From contig NZ_JAUCMN010000006.1 in NCBI RefSeq assembly GCF_030363035.1, forward strand, positions 1 to 64,000: DNA of 64,000 nucleotides, written 5' to 3'. Each line of letters opens with the position of its first letter. Positions within the stretch are counted from its first letter, which is position 1. The notes under the pieces were generated by a model. The model did no database searches and had not been told where the DNA came from. It worked only from the letters and a program-made list of their open reading frames with translations. The position numbers were made by a program, and so were the translations under genes. Shown here piece by piece: positions 1 to 8,554 of the stretch. Source of the stretch: Curtobacterium caseinilyticum. GTDB lineage: Bacteria; Actinomycetota; Actinomycetes; Actinomycetales; Microbacteriaceae.

Positions 1-38
1 GGGGGGCTCCGCGGGTCCCGACACGGGGTACACCTGCG

Positions 39-80
39 CCCCCCCCCCCCGGGGGGGGGGGGGGGCGGGGCCCCCGCGGC
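39..80. repeat. C12/G15 homopolymer block near the window edge
   Basis: Twelve C (39-50) run directly into fifteen G (51-65), followed by further G and C runs to about 80. Nothing comparable occurs elsewhere in the window. It could be a very GC-rich hairpin downstream of the catalase gene or an assembly artefact at a contig end; the sequence alone does not decide. Confidence 0.6.
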
Positions 81-84
81 CCCC

Positions 85-97
85 GCGCCTCCCGTCC
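85..97. repeat. Family B palindrome, single right arm
   Basis: GCGCCTCCCGTCC matches the right arm of the family B inverted repeats seen elsewhere, 15 bp after the catalase stop codon. The partner left arm is absent; the homopolymer block occupies its expected place. Confidence 0.5.
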
Positions 98-112
98 GTC
101 AGGTGGTGACGA

Positions 113-1636
113 CTACGCCTCGACCGCGACCTTCTCCGGGTCCTCGTTCGATCCCGGCGCGCTCGGCGCGACCGCGGCGCGCACGCGCGCACCCAGGTCG
201 GCGTCGACGTTCGTCCAGTACGCGAACACACGCTCGCGCAGGTCGTCGCGCGTCACCTTCGAGACGTGCCCGGCGATGTTGCCGACCAGACGCTCACGGG
301 CGGCGTCGTCGAGGACCTCGCGGTAGAGCGTGCCGGCCTGCCCGAAGTCGTCGTCCTCGGGGTGGAGCGTCGCGGCGGAGCGCTGCAGCGCACCGTCGGA
401 CTCCCAGCCCGGCACGTCGTCCGTGGCGTTCGGGTCGGCGTGCGCGCCGCCCTGGGTGTTCGGCGCGTACACCGGCACCTCGGCCTTCTGGAAGTCGAAG
501 CGCATGGCGCCGTCCTTCGAGTACGAGTGGACCTCGTTCTTCGGGGCGTTCACCGGCAGCTGCGCGTGGTTCGTGCCGACGCGGTAGCGCTGGGCGTCCG
601 CGTAGCTGAAGATGCGCGCGAGGAGCATCTTGTCGGGGCTCGCCGCGATGCCGGGCACGAAGTTCGACGGCGCGAACGCGGCCTGCTCGATCTGCGCGAA
701 GTAGTTCTCCGGGTTGCGGTTGAGTTCCATCGTGCCGACCTCGATGAGCGGGTAGTCCGCGTGCGGCCACACCTTCGTCAGGTCGAACGGGTTGAAGCGG
801 TAGCTCTCGGCGTCCGCGTACGGCATGACCTGCACCTTGAGGACCCACTTCGGGAAGTCACGGCGCTCGATCGCCTCGTAGAGGTCACGGATGTGGAAGT
901 CGGCGTCCTCACCGGCGATGCGGTCGGCGTCCTCCTGCGTCAGGGTCTTGTGCCCCTGCTGCGTCTCGAAGTGGTACTTCACCCAGAAGCGCTCGCCCTC
1001 GGCGTTGATCCACTGGTAGGTGTGCGAGCTGAAGCCGTCCATGTGCCGCCAGCTCGACGGCAGGCCACGGTCACCCATGAGCCAGGTCACCTGGTGTGCC
1101 GACTCCGGGGAGAGCGTCCAGAAGTCCCACTGCATGTCGTGGTTGCGGAGGTGGCTGCCCGGCAGGCGCTTCTGCGAGCGGATGAAGTCCGGGAACTTGA
1201 TGCCGTCGCGGATGAAGAACACCGGGGTGTTGTTGCCGACGAGGTCGTAGTTGCCCTCTTCGGTGTAGAACTTCAGCGCGAAGCCGCGGGGGTCGCGCCA
1301 GGTGTCCGGGGAGCCCTGCTCGCCGGCGACGGACGAGAAGCGCGCGAGCATCTCGGTCTGCTTGCCCGGCTGCAGGAACGCGGCGCGGGTGTAGCCGCTC
1401 ACGTCGTTCGTCACGGTGAACGTGCCGAAGGCGCCGCCACCCTTGGCGTGGACGACGCGCTCCGGGACGCGCTCGCGGTTGAACTGCGCGAGCTTCTCGA
1501 CCAGGTAGTGGTCGTGGAGGGCGAGGGGGCCGTCGGCGCCGACACCCATCGAGTGCTGGTCGCTGGAGACCGGGGCCCCGCTGTTGGTCGTGGTGGTGGG
1601 GGTGCCGGCGGGGCCGGTCGTGTTCTGGTCGGACAC
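113..1636 (-). CDS. katA: Haem catalase
   Basis: Monofunctional haem catalase, which disproportionates hydrogen peroxide to water and oxygen in the cytosol. The 507 residues fit the small-subunit clade. The distal-pocket signature [13 protein letters not shown] lies at residues 54-66 with catalytic His63. The distal Asn is in [11 protein letters not shown], and the proximal haem ligand is Tyr345 in [14 protein letters not shown]. The GTG start is preceded 5 nt upstream by AGGAGG. The gene lies 168 bp downstream of a co-oriented Fur-family regulator, an arrangement typical of peroxide- or metal-controlled catalases, so regulation by that Fur protein is likely (inference). The N-terminal 30 residues are Thr/Ser/Gly-rich and probably disordered. 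Confidence 0.97.
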   Translation of the reverse strand: MSDQNTTGPAGTPTTTTNSGAPVSSDQHSMGVGADGPLALHDHYLVEKLAQFNRERVPERVVHAKGGGAFGTFTVTNDVSGYTRAAFLQPGKQTEMLARFSSVAGEQGSPDTWRDPRGFALKFYTEEGNYDLVGNNTPVFFIRDGIKFPDFIRSQKRLPGSHLRNHDMQWDFWTLSPESAHQVTWLMGDRGLPSSWRHMDGFSSHTYQWINAEGERFWVKYHFETQQGHKTLTQEDADRIAGEDADFHIRDLYEAIERRDFPKWVLKVQVMPYADAESYRFNPFDLTKVWPHADYPLIEVGTMELNRNPENYFAQIEQAAFAPSNFVPGIAASPDKMLLARIFSYADAQRYRVGTNHAQLPVNAPKNEVHSYSKDGAMRFDFQKAEVPVYAPNTQGGAHADPNATDDVPGWESDGALQRSAATLHPEDDDFGQAGTLYREVLDDAARERLVGNIAGHVSKVTRDDLRERVFAYWTNVDADLGARVRAAVAPSAPGSNEDPEKVAVEA

Positions 1637-1804
1637 GGTTCCTCCTCAGGTGGAACGGGTGGTTCGGTCAGGGGTGCTCGGGTTGGTCTGTGGAGTACCG
1701 CACGCTGCCTCCGGGGTACCGGGCGAGCCGGGGCGCCGGCTGGACACCGGCACTGCGGTGCCTGCGGATCGGTGCAGCCGGGAGGCGCGGGGCACGCCCG
1801 GCGG

Positions 1805-2263
1805 TCACGGTGCGATGGGGACGGGGTCGCCCGTTCGCGCGTCGTCGCGTTCTGCTGCCGCGCACGTCTCGCAGATGCCCCAGTACGTCACCTCGGCCGT
1901 CGTCACGGCGAAGCCGTGGGTCTCCGACGGGGTGAGGCAGGGGGCGTGGCCGACGGCGCAGTCGACGTCCTCGACCGCGCCGCACATCGTGCAGACGATG
2001 TGGTGGTGGTTGTCGCCGGTCCGACGTTCGTACCGGGCGGGGCTGCCCGCGGGCTCGATGCGGCGCACGAGTCCGGCGCCCGTCAGCGCGTTGAGCACGC
2101 CGTAGACCGCCTGGTGGCTCGTGGTGGGCAGCTCGGCGGCGACCGCGGTCAGGATGTCGTCGGCGGTCGCGTGCGGCATCCGGCCCGACGCCCGCAGGAC
2201 CGCGAGACGCGGCGCGGTCACCCGGAGACCGGAGGACCGGAGCAGGTCGGCGTCGACGTCCAT
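1805..2263 (-). CDS. Fur family transcriptional regulator
   Basis: 152-residue ferric-uptake-regulator family protein. The N-terminal winged helix carries TSHQAVYGVLNALTGAGLV, the usual Fur recognition region. The metal-binding HHHIVCTMCG motif follows, and a C-terminal ICETC pair completes a structural zinc site. The chosen ATG has AGAAGGGTGGGGG upstream; an in-frame start further upstream would add 51 residues without family similarity. Next downstream is katA, so this is probably a FurA/CatR/PerR-like repressor of catalase. The sequence cannot separate peroxide sensing from iron sensing. An inverted repeat lies just upstream of the start. Confidence 0.92.
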   Translation of the reverse strand: MDVDADLLRSSGLRVTAPRLAVLRASGRMPHATADDILTAVAAELPTTSHQAVYGVLNALTGAGLVRRIEPAGSPARYERRTGDNHHHIVCTMCGAVEDVDCAVGHAPCLTPSETHGFAVTTAEVTYWGICETCAAAERDDARTGDPVPIAP

Positions 2264-2275
2264 CCCCCACCCTTC

Positions 2276-2292
2276 TCTTGCATCGGTCAAGA
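2276..2292 (-). promoter_or_regulatory. Candidate Fur-family operator
   Basis: TCTTG and CAAGA form an inverted repeat with a 7-bp spacer, 13 bp upstream of the fur start. The position suits autoregulation of the fur-katA transcript. Assignment is by position only. Confidence 0.4.
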
Positions 2293-2332
2293 CAAGCTCC
2301 ACCGTACACGGTCCGGGCGTCGACCGGGAGCG

Positions 2333-2387
2333 CAGCGCGAGGTCGCGCGTGTCGACGAGCAGCGCGAGGTCAGGCGTGTCGACGAGC
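2333..2387. repeat. Two-copy 27-bp direct repeat
   Basis: CAGCGCGAGGTC begins copies at 2333 and 2360; each copy ends in GTGTCGACGAG. It sits in the divergent gap between fur and the acyltransferase gene. A degenerate third copy may precede it. Confidence 0.6.
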
Positions 2388-2466
2388 CGTGCGCCTCGTG
2401 TGACACGACCCGTCACGATCCGGTCGCGATCGCCTGGGACGCCGCTGGGACCGAGCGATCGCGCGC

Positions 2467-2472
2467 TAGCGT
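2467..2472 (+). promoter_or_regulatory. -10 box, putative leaderless promoter
   Basis: TAGCGT ends 6 nt before the ATG at 2479; no Shine-Dalgarno lies between. Confidence 0.5.
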
Positions 2473-2478
2473 CCCGCC

Positions 2479-3810
2479 ATGTCCACGAAGCAGGGGCCGA
2501 CGACGGCCCGCAGCGCTCAGGACGTCCGGGGGATCATCGCGCAGCGGGACCTGGTCGTCGACCTCATCCGGACGGCGTGCGTCGTCCTCGTCGTCGTCGT
2601 GCACGTCACGATGGTCGGCGTCGCCGTCGCGCCCGACGGCATCGGCGTCACCAGCCCGTTGCAGGAGTCGTCGTGGTACGTGCCCGCGACCTGGGTCGGA
2701 CAGGTGATGCCGCTGTTCTTCGTGGTCGGGGGCTTCGCGAGCGCGACCGGGTGGCGCAGCACGCGCGCCCGCGGCGGCGGTGCCCGTGACTTCGTCGCGA
2801 CGCGGCTCGTCCGGCTGTACCGCCCGGCGGTCCCGCTCTTCGTCGTCCTCGCGCTCGGGCTCGGGATCGCGACCGCACTGGGCACACCCACGGACCTGCT
2901 CGCCGAGGTCGCGTTCGGCATCGGCTCGCCGCTCTGGTTCCTGGCGGCGTACGGCATCACCCAGTGCTGCGTGCCGGTCATGGCGCGACTGCACGAGCGG
3001 GCGCCCTGGCGCACGCTCGGGGTCCTGCTGCTGCTCGCGACCGCGGTCGACGCGCTCCGCTTCGCCACCGGGACCGCCGAGGTCGGGCTCCTCAACCTCG
3101 GACCGGTGTGGCTGTTCGCCCAGCAGCTCGGCTTCCTCTGGGCGGACGGCTGGTTCGCCCGCCGCTCGCGGGTCGGCCTCGCCGTCGTCGCACTCGTCGG
3201 CTACGCGGTGCTCGTGCCGATGACCTCGGTCGGGCTCTGGGCACCGGACATGCTGCAGGACCTCAACCCGCCGATGCTGCCGCTCGCGGTCCTGGCCGTG
3301 TCGCAGGTCTGCCTGGTGCAGCTCGTCCACGGACCCCTGACCCGGTTCATGCACACGCGGGCGGCGCAGGCGACGGTGTTCGTGCTCGGGCGGGACGGCA
3401 TGACGATCTACCTCTGGCACCTGCCGCTGTACATCGCACTCAACGGGGCCGCGCTCCTGCTCGCGGTGCCGTTCCCTGACCCGGGCTCGGCGACCTGGTG
3501 GGCGACGCGACCGATCGCACTCGTGGTCGTGCTCGCCGCAGCGCTCGGGGTGGCTCGTGCACTGCGCCGCTCCGACCGCCCGCTCCCCCGGCTCGAGCCC
3601 GGTACGGACCGTCCGGGGTGGCCGGTCGTCGTGCTCGCGGCGCTGTGCACGATCGGCCCGGCGTTCGTCGTGATGCAGTGGCACCTGTCGTTCGGGGTCG
3701 CGCTCCTCGGTGCCGTCGCGGTGCCGGTCGGGGTGTGGTTGCTCGGGCGGACGCGGGCGCAGACGCAGACGCAGCCGCAGCCGCAGCCGCAGCCGCAGCC
3801 GGGGGCGTAG
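2479..3810 (+). CDS. Acyltransferase family 3 membrane protein
   Basis: 443-residue integral membrane acyltransferase (Acyl_transf_3 family), which usually moves acetyl or other acyl groups onto cell-surface sugars or lipids. The N-terminal RDLVVDLIRTACVVLVVVVHV is the family opening, with the conserved Arg and His. About ten hydrophobic helices follow, including GMTIYLWHLPLY near residue 312, another typical block. The acceptor cannot be read from the sequence. The last 16 residues, rich in TQ and QP, are encoded by a short-period repeat that continues beyond the stop codon. That tail is probably expansion of repeat DNA and not a functional domain. Confidence 0.85.
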   Translation: MSTKQGPTTARSAQDVRGIIAQRDLVVDLIRTACVVLVVVVHVTMVGVAVAPDGIGVTSPLQESSWYVPATWVGQVMPLFFVVGGFASATGWRSTRARGGGARDFVATRLVRLYRPAVPLFVVLALGLGIATALGTPTDLLAEVAFGIGSPLWFLAAYGITQCCVPVMARLHERAPWRTLGVLLLLATAVDALRFATGTAEVGLLNLGPVWLFAQQLGFLWADGWFARRSRVGLAVVALVGYAVLVPMTSVGLWAPDMLQDLNPPMLPLAVLAVSQVCLVQLVHGPLTRFMHTRAAQATVFVLGRDGMTIYLWHLPLYIALNGAALLLAVPFPDPGSATWWATRPIALVVVLAAALGVARALRRSDRPLPRLEPGTDRPGWPVVVLAALCTIGPAFVVMQWHLSFGVALLGAVAVPVGVWLLGRTRAQTQTQPQPQPQPQPGA

Positions 3811-3912
3811 ACGCGGACGCAGGCGCAGACGGGGGCGCGGGCGTAGACGCGGACGCGGACGCGGGCGCGGGCCTGGGCGCGGGCGCAGGCGCAGGCGCAG
3901 GCGCAGGCCTGA
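3758..3912. repeat. 6-bp-period tandem repeat across a gene end
   Basis: Runs of GCAGCC, GCGGAC, GCGGGC and GCAGGC with a 6-bp period start inside the acyltransferase gene, encode its Gln-Pro tail, and continue about 100 bp past the stop codon at 3808-3810. Confidence 0.85.
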
Positions 3913-3988
3913 GCCGATCCTCACCGGTCAGGGCCGCCGGCTCGGCTCCGGATGAGCGTCCCGGACGGATGATGACGGTGTCCGCCCC

Positions 3989-4933
3989 GTGTCGCACCCG
4001 CGCGGGCGCACACCGCGACCGTCCCGCAGGAGGCACCCCACGCCCGAGCCCGCCGAGTTCTGGAGCACCTGGCACGTCGACCCCCTGGCCGCGGTGCTGC
4101 TCGTCGTCGCCGCGGGCACGTACGGCTCGTGGCTCGTCGGCGCACGGCGGCGTCGGGCACGGTGGTCCGGCTGGCGCACGCTGTCCTTCGTCCTCGCGCT
4201 CGCGCTGTTCACCGTGCTGCAGTTCGGGATCGTCGGGCAGTACGACCAGGAGCTCCGCTGGGCCTTCACGCTCCGACTCGCGCTGCTGTTCTTCGCCGTG
4301 CCGACGTTCGCCGCCCTGGCAGCCCCGGTGTCCCTGCTGCGGGCGGGCGGCCCCGTGCGGTGGTCGGAGGTCGCCGACCGCGTGATGGGCTCGCGGCCCG
4401 TGCGCGTGCTCGGCAACGCGATCGTCGCCCCCGTCGTCGGCCTGGTGCTCTTCGCCGTGCTGCTCACCCCGCTGTCCGCGACCATGCGCGAGTCGGGGGT
4501 GTGGGCGTCCGCGATCACCGTGCTCGTCCCGGTCCTCGGGTTCACGCTGCTGGCACCGCTGTCCGAACCCGGCGTGCTGCGGAGCTCGACGTTCGTGACG
4601 GTCGAGTTCCTGCTCGCCTTCGTGGAGCTGCTGCTCGACGCGGTGCCCGGCATCGTGCTGCGCGTGACGAACCACGTGCTCGACGGGTCCCTCGCGCACG
4701 CCGGGGCCCTCGTGCACGCCGTCAGCCAGCCGTGGTTCCCGTCGCCCCTGCGCGACCAGCACCTGGCGGGCGACCTGCTGTGGTTCATCGCCGAGATCGC
4801 CGACGTCCCCGTGCTCGTCATGCTGTTCGTGCGGTGGCAGCGGACGGACCGGCGCGAGGCCCGCTCCGTCGACGCCCTGTCCGACGAGGAGATGGCCGAG
4901 CTCACCCGGGCGCACCTGCAGCGCCGGGGCTGA
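3989..4933 (+). CDS. Cytochrome c oxidase assembly protein, CtaG-like
   Basis: 314-residue multi-pass membrane protein of the caa3-type CtaG family, implicated in assembly of the cytochrome oxidase copper site. Seven hydrophobic helices can be drawn, beginning at about residue 32 (PLAAVLLVVAAGTYGSWLV). The region around HVLDGSLAHAGALVHAVSQPW and the final helix containing HLAGDLLWFIAEIADVPVL match the family pattern, in which conserved His residues lie within or near membrane segments. The GTG start is uncertain because several codons follow before the first helix; no clear Shine-Dalgarno is visible. No oxidase subunit genes lie nearby, so the link to an oxidase rests on the family alone. Confidence 0.85.
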   Translation: MSHPRGRTPRPSRRRHPTPEPAEFWSTWHVDPLAAVLLVVAAGTYGSWLVGARRRRARWSGWRTLSFVLALALFTVLQFGIVGQYDQELRWAFTLRLALLFFAVPTFAALAAPVSLLRAGGPVRWSEVADRVMGSRPVRVLGNAIVAPVVGLVLFAVLLTPLSATMRESGVWASAITVLVPVLGFTLLAPLSEPGVLRSSTFVTVEFLLAFVELLLDAVPGIVLRVTNHVLDGSLAHAGALVHAVSQPWFPSPLRDQHLAGDLLWFIAEIADVPVLVMLFVRWQRTDRREARSVDALSDEEMAELTRAHLQRRG

Positions 4934-5164
4934 GCGGGACCCGGGGGCGGGCCGGCGGCGGGTGGATCGGCGGCGTGCTGAGCGTGGTGGGTCAGCGGCG
5001 TGGTCGTGCGACATGACGCACGTCGATCGACGAGTGCGATGTCGCTCGATGCACCCGCATCCGGTACGTGCGCATCGTGCGACATTGCACCTGTCGAACG
5101 ACGCGCGGAACGTCGCGGTTCGGGCCACCCCGCGCGGACGACCGACCGGGCGCCCCACGAGAGA
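4934..5164. other. Non-coding gap with three related half-sites
   Basis: No convincing gene. GTGCGACATGACGCACGTCGA at 5006-5026 is followed by a diverged inverted copy ending at 5047 and a third direct copy at 5077-5097. Together they resemble a damaged palindromic repeat. Confidence 0.4.
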
Positions 5165-5198
5165 ACCCCGGCGCCGCTCGCTCGAGCGGGACCGGGGT
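5165..5198 (-). terminator. Hairpin terminator downstream of MFS gene
   Basis: ACCCCGG pairs with CCGGGGT and CCGCTCG with CGAGCGG around a very short loop, 31 bp past the MFS stop codon. No U-tract is apparent. Confidence 0.55.
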
Positions 5199-5228
5199 CC
5201 ACTGTGTGACGACGACCGCGCCGCAGCG

Positions 5229-6797
5229 TCAGCGCGTCGCGGCCTCGGGCTCCGCAGCACCGGACCGCGCCGCCGCACCGGGCTGCGCCGCCGCGGGCGC
5301 ACCCTGGCCCCACGCCGCGGTCTGCTTCGGCTTGGCCAGGAACAGCGCCGCGACGATCGCCGCGACGAGCACCACGGCCGGCAGCACGAGCGACTGCCCC
5401 ATCGCGGTGGCGAACGGCTGCTGCAGGAACGCGGGCAGCGCCCCGACCTGCTGCTCTGCTCCGCCGCCCGAGCCCGTGCCGGCACCCGAGGGGAAGTTCG
5501 CCGTGATCCGGGCCTCGATCAGCGCAGCGATGCCGGCCGAACCGAGCACCGCGCCGATCTGCCGCGTGGTGTTGTAGACGCCGGACCCGGCACCCGCGAG
5601 CGCCGGCGGCAGGTTGCGCGTCGCCGACACCGAGAGCGGGCCCCACATGCAGGCGTTCGCGAGCCCGAGGAGCGCGCTCGGCAGCAGCGTCCAGCCCCAG
5701 CCGGCGCCCGACCAGAGCAGCGCGCCGAACCAGAACAGGCCACCGGAGAAGCAGGCGAGGCCGAACGACCCGACCCACCGCGGGTTCCACTTGTTCAGGT
5801 TCTTGCCGACGAGCGGTGCGAGCGCCGCGGACAGGACGGCCTGGGGCACGAGCAGCAGCGCGGCCTGGGTGGGCGAGAAGCGCAGGACGTCCTGCGCCCA
5901 GAGCATGATCGGGAGCGCGAACGACGAGATCGCGACGCCGACCGCCGTGATGGCGATGTTCGCGAGGGTGAAGTTGCGGTCCTTGAACAGACCGAGCGGC
6001 AGCAGCGGCTCGCCCTTCTGCACGCCCTGCCACACCACGAACGCGGCGAGCACGACGATGCCGGCGATGATCAGCGACCAGACCGAGATCGGGCCCGTGA
6101 TGGTGCCCCAGTCGTAGGTCTCGCCCTCCTGGATGCCGAAGACGAGCAGGAACATGCCGACCGCGCTCAGCACGATGCCGAGGTAGTCGAAGCGGTGCCC
6201 GTTCCGGGCGAACGTCGGGACGAAGCGCTGCGCGAGCACGAACGCGACGACGCCGACGGGCACGTTCACGAAGAAGATCCACTCCCAGCCGAAGCCGTCG
6301 ACGAGCAGGCCGCCCACGATCGGCCCGATGAGCGACGCGACACCGGCGACCGCACCCCAGAGACCCATCGCCGCACCGCGGTTCTGCGGCGGGAAGATGC
6401 GCGTGATGACCGCCATCGTCTGCGGCGTCATCATCGCGGCGCCGAGGCCCTGCACGACGCGGGCGACGATGAGCACCTCGATGGAGCCGGCGAGCCCGCA
6501 CCACAGGCTCGCGAGCGTGAAGACGACGAGCCCGGCCTGGTACAGCACCTTCGGGCCGAAGCGGTCACCGAGTCGTCCGGTGATGAGCAGCGGCACGGCG
6601 TAGGCGAGCAGGTACGCGCTCGTGACCCAGATGACGGCGTTGATGTCGGCGTCGAGGGCCTGCGCGATGGTCGGGGTCGCGACCGAGACGATGGTCGAGT
6701 CGACCAGGATCATGAAGAAGCCGACGACGAGCGCCCAGAGGGCGGGCCACGGCTTCTTGCCGTGTTCCAGGTCGGCTGCTGCGGAGGCAGTGGTCAT
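5229..6797 (-). CDS. MFS drug efflux transporter, DHA2 (EmrB/QacA) family
   Basis: 522-residue proton-coupled multidrug exporter of the 14-helix DHA2 group in the cytoplasmic membrane. Helix 1 carries ILVDSTIVSVATPTIAQAL (motif D1). The helix 2-3 loop contains GRLGDRFGPK (motif A), and the centre has GIAALI and related small-residue helices. Residues 455-522 are Ala/Pro-rich and cytosolic. The ATG start overlaps the stop codon of the upstream PadR gene by 4 bp (ATGA), so the two are translationally coupled. PadR probably represses the pair and responds to an exported compound; the substrate is unknown. Confidence 0.93.
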   Translation of the reverse strand: MTTASAAADLEHGKKPWPALWALVVGFFMILVDSTIVSVATPTIAQALDADINAVIWVTSAYLLAYAVPLLITGRLGDRFGPKVLYQAGLVVFTLASLWCGLAGSIEVLIVARVVQGLGAAMMTPQTMAVITRIFPPQNRGAAMGLWGAVAGVASLIGPIVGGLLVDGFGWEWIFFVNVPVGVVAFVLAQRFVPTFARNGHRFDYLGIVLSAVGMFLLVFGIQEGETYDWGTITGPISVWSLIIAGIVVLAAFVVWQGVQKGEPLLPLGLFKDRNFTLANIAITAVGVAISSFALPIMLWAQDVLRFSPTQAALLLVPQAVLSAALAPLVGKNLNKWNPRWVGSFGLACFSGGLFWFGALLWSGAGWGWTLLPSALLGLANACMWGPLSVSATRNLPPALAGAGSGVYNTTRQIGAVLGSAGIAALIEARITANFPSGAGTGSGGGAEQQVGALPAFLQQPFATAMGQSLVLPAVVLVAAIVAALFLAKPKQTAAWGQGAPAAAQPGAAARSGAAEPEAATR

Positions 6798-7402
6798 CGA
6801 GTGGGGTCCTTGTCCTCGTGGGAGCTGTTGTCGGGGACGGCGGGGCCGTCCCAGGTGATGTCGCCGCTCGCGATGCGGTCAGCGGTGGCGGTGAGCCACT
6901 CGATCTGCGCGGTGAGCATGCCACGCACGTACGACACGTCGAGCCAGTAGCGCTCGGCCAGCTGCTTGGCCTGGAGGCCCGTGGCCGCTTCGTCGTACCC
7001 GGCACGCTGGGCACGCAGTGCGTCGGCACGTGCCCGCATGGCGGTCACCGCGTCGGCGGCGGGCAGGTTGTCGACGTGGGACACCGCGAGCTGGAACTCG
7101 GGGTACTCGTCCGCCGGTTCCGCGATCATCCGACGGAGACCGGCCTCGAGCTCGGAGCGTCCGTGGTCGGTGATCGCATACGTGGTGCGTTCGGGCCGGT
7201 TGCCCTCGCGCGCGGTGCCCAGGGCCTCGGCGAAGCCGAGGTCCACGAGCCGCCCGATCTGGTGGTAGAGCGTGCCGGGCCGCACCTTGACGTTCTGGTC
7301 CTCGCGACGCTGGAGCATCGTCTGGAACATCTCGTAGGGGTGCATCGGCGACTCGGCGAGCAGGCCGAGCGCGGCGAACGCGAGGGGTGTGAGCGACGCC
7401 AC
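6794..7402 (-). CDS. PadR family transcriptional regulator
   Basis: 202-residue PadR-type repressor. The winged-helix domain reads LTPLAFAALGLLAESPMHPYEMF and includes GTLYHQIGRLVDLGFAE. The C-terminal half (about residues 95-195) is the PadR_C/Vir-type dimerisation region. I prefer the GTG at 7402 because GGGAGG stands 5 nt upstream of it; a TTG 30 nt further upstream would add ten residues without a ribosome binding site. That Shine-Dalgarno is part of a GGACGGGAGGCAC sequence identical to the arm of the family B palindromes. The gene ends inside the start codon of the MFS pump it probably controls. Confidence 0.9.
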   Translation of the reverse strand: MASLTPLAFAALGLLAESPMHPYEMFQTMLQRREDQNVKVRPGTLYHQIGRLVDLGFAEALGTAREGNRPERTTYAITDHGRSELEAGLRRMIAEPADEYPEFQLAVSHVDNLPAADAVTAMRARADALRAQRAGYDEAATGLQAKQLAERYWLDVSYVRGMLTAQIEWLTATADRIASGDITWDGPAVPDNSSHEDKDPTR

Positions 7403-7433
7403 CCGTGCCTCCCGTCCGGTGTTCGCAAGCAAC

Positions 7434-7449
7434 TATTCGACTTGGAATA
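7434..7449 (-). promoter_or_regulatory. Candidate PadR operator
   Basis: TATTCGACTTGGAATA is a 16-bp inverted repeat (TATTC/GAATA) 31 bp upstream of the preferred padR start, in an otherwise AT-poor region. Autoregulation of the padR-MFS pair is the likely purpose. Confidence 0.5.
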
Positions 7450-7478
7450 TACGCCTTCGAGGAGTTGTCCACAACGTC

Positions 7479-7506
7479 TCGACGCGCCGCGACCGCCCCG
7501 TAGACT
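7479..7506 (+). promoter_or_regulatory. Promoter of the purSQL operon
   Basis: TCGACG (7479-7484) and TAGACT (7501-7506) are spaced by 16 bp, giving a leader of roughly 35 nt before purS. No purine riboswitch fold is apparent in that short leader. Confidence 0.45.
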
Positions 7507-7548
7507 GGTGCCGTCCCACCCAACCCACCCAAGCGCTGGAGTGAACAC

Positions 7549-7800
7549 GTGCCAACCATCGTCGTCGAGGTCATGCCCAAGGCAGAGATCCTCGATCCCC
7601 AGGGCAAGGCGGTGGGCAACGCGCTCGCCCGTCTCGGCAAGGCCGACCTGACCGACGTCCGCATCGGCAAGCGGTTCGAGATCGCGGTCGACGGCCCCGT
7701 CGACGACGCGAAGCTGGCTGAGGTCCGCGACATCGCGGCCGACGTCTTCTCGAACGCCGTGATCGAGGACGTCGTCTCGGTCACCGTGCAGGACGCGTGA
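7549..7800 (+). CDS. purS: Phosphoribosylformylglycinamidine synthase subunit PurS
   Basis: 83-residue PurS, the small structural subunit of the FGAM synthase complex of de novo purine synthesis; it bridges PurQ and PurL in the cytosol. It shows the family opening [25 protein letters not shown] and the central [17 protein letters not shown]. The GTG start has GGAGTG upstream. The stop codon overlaps the GTG of purQ (GTGA), giving tight coupling in purS-purQ-purL. Confidence 0.96.
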   Translation: MPTIVVEVMPKAEILDPQGKAVGNALARLGKADLTDVRIGKRFEIAVDGPVDDAKLAEVRDIAADVFSNAVIEDVVSVTVQDA

Positions 7801-8501
7801 CGCGGATGCGCATCGGCGTCATCACGTTCCCGGGCTCGCTCGACGACCGCGACGCCCAGCGTGCGGTCCGCCTCGCAGGAGCCGACCCCGTCGCGCTCTG
7901 GCACGGCGACCACGACCTGCAGGGGGTCGACGCGATCGTGCTCCCCGGCGGGTTCTCGTACGGCGACTACCTGCGTGCCGGCGCCATCGCGGCGAAGGCC
8001 CCGATCATGGCCGAGGTCATCGACGCCGCCGGCAAGGGCATGCCCGTGCTCGGCATCTGCAACGGGTTCCAGATGCTGGCCGAGGCCCGCCTGGTCCCCG
8101 GCGCCCACACCCGGAACGCGCACCAGCAGTTCATCCGGCGCGACCAGAAGCTGCGCGTCGAGAACGCCGGCACCGCGTGGACGTCCGGCTTCGCTGCGCA
8201 GCAGGAGATCACGATCCCGCTGAAGAACGCCGACGGCCGGTTCGTCGCGGACGCCGACGAGATCAAGCGCATCGAGGACAACGGCCAGGTCGTGTTCCGC
8301 TACGTCGGCGTGAACCCGAACGGGTCGATCGACGACATCGCGGGCGTCTCGAACGAGCGCGGCAACGTGGTCGGCCTGATGCCGCACCCCGAGCACGCGA
8401 CGGAGCCCGGCTTCGGTCCGGACACCCCCGCAGCGATGGCCTCCGGCACGGACGGCCTCACCTTCTTCACCTCCGTGATCGAGTCGACGCTCGTCAAGTG
8501 A
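7797..8501 (+). CDS. purQ: Phosphoribosylformylglycinamidine synthase subunit PurQ
   Basis: Class I glutamine amidotransferase subunit of FGAM synthase, which supplies ammonia to PurL. The nucleophile Cys is in [10 protein letters not shown], and the His-Glu partners are in [10 protein letters not shown]. The full length of 234 residues is normal. A GTG overlapping the purS stop is used here; an ATG three codons later (7806) starting [11 protein letters not shown] is equally plausible. The middle gene of the purSQL operon. Confidence 0.96.
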   Translation: MTRMRIGVITFPGSLDDRDAQRAVRLAGADPVALWHGDHDLQGVDAIVLPGGFSYGDYLRAGAIAAKAPIMAEVIDAAGKGMPVLGICNGFQMLAEARLVPGAHTRNAHQQFIRRDQKLRVENAGTAWTSGFAAQQEITIPLKNADGRFVADADEIKRIEDNGQVVFRYVGVNPNGSIDDIAGVSNERGNVVGLMPHPEHATEPGFGPDTPAAMASGTDGLTFFTSVIESTLVK

Positions 8502-8554
8502 CGCGCCAGCCGACTCCAGCGCCGACAACTCAAGCGACAGGGAACGACACCACC

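Noticed and set aside
4962..6950. Long plus-strand frame opposite the MFS transporter
   Set aside because: The product is an Arg/Glu/Asp-rich sequence without fold signals, while the minus strand encodes a complete 14-helix transporter with motifs.
7507..7548. Purine riboswitch in the purS leader
   Set aside because: The likely leader is about 35 nt, too short for an aptamer plus expression platform.
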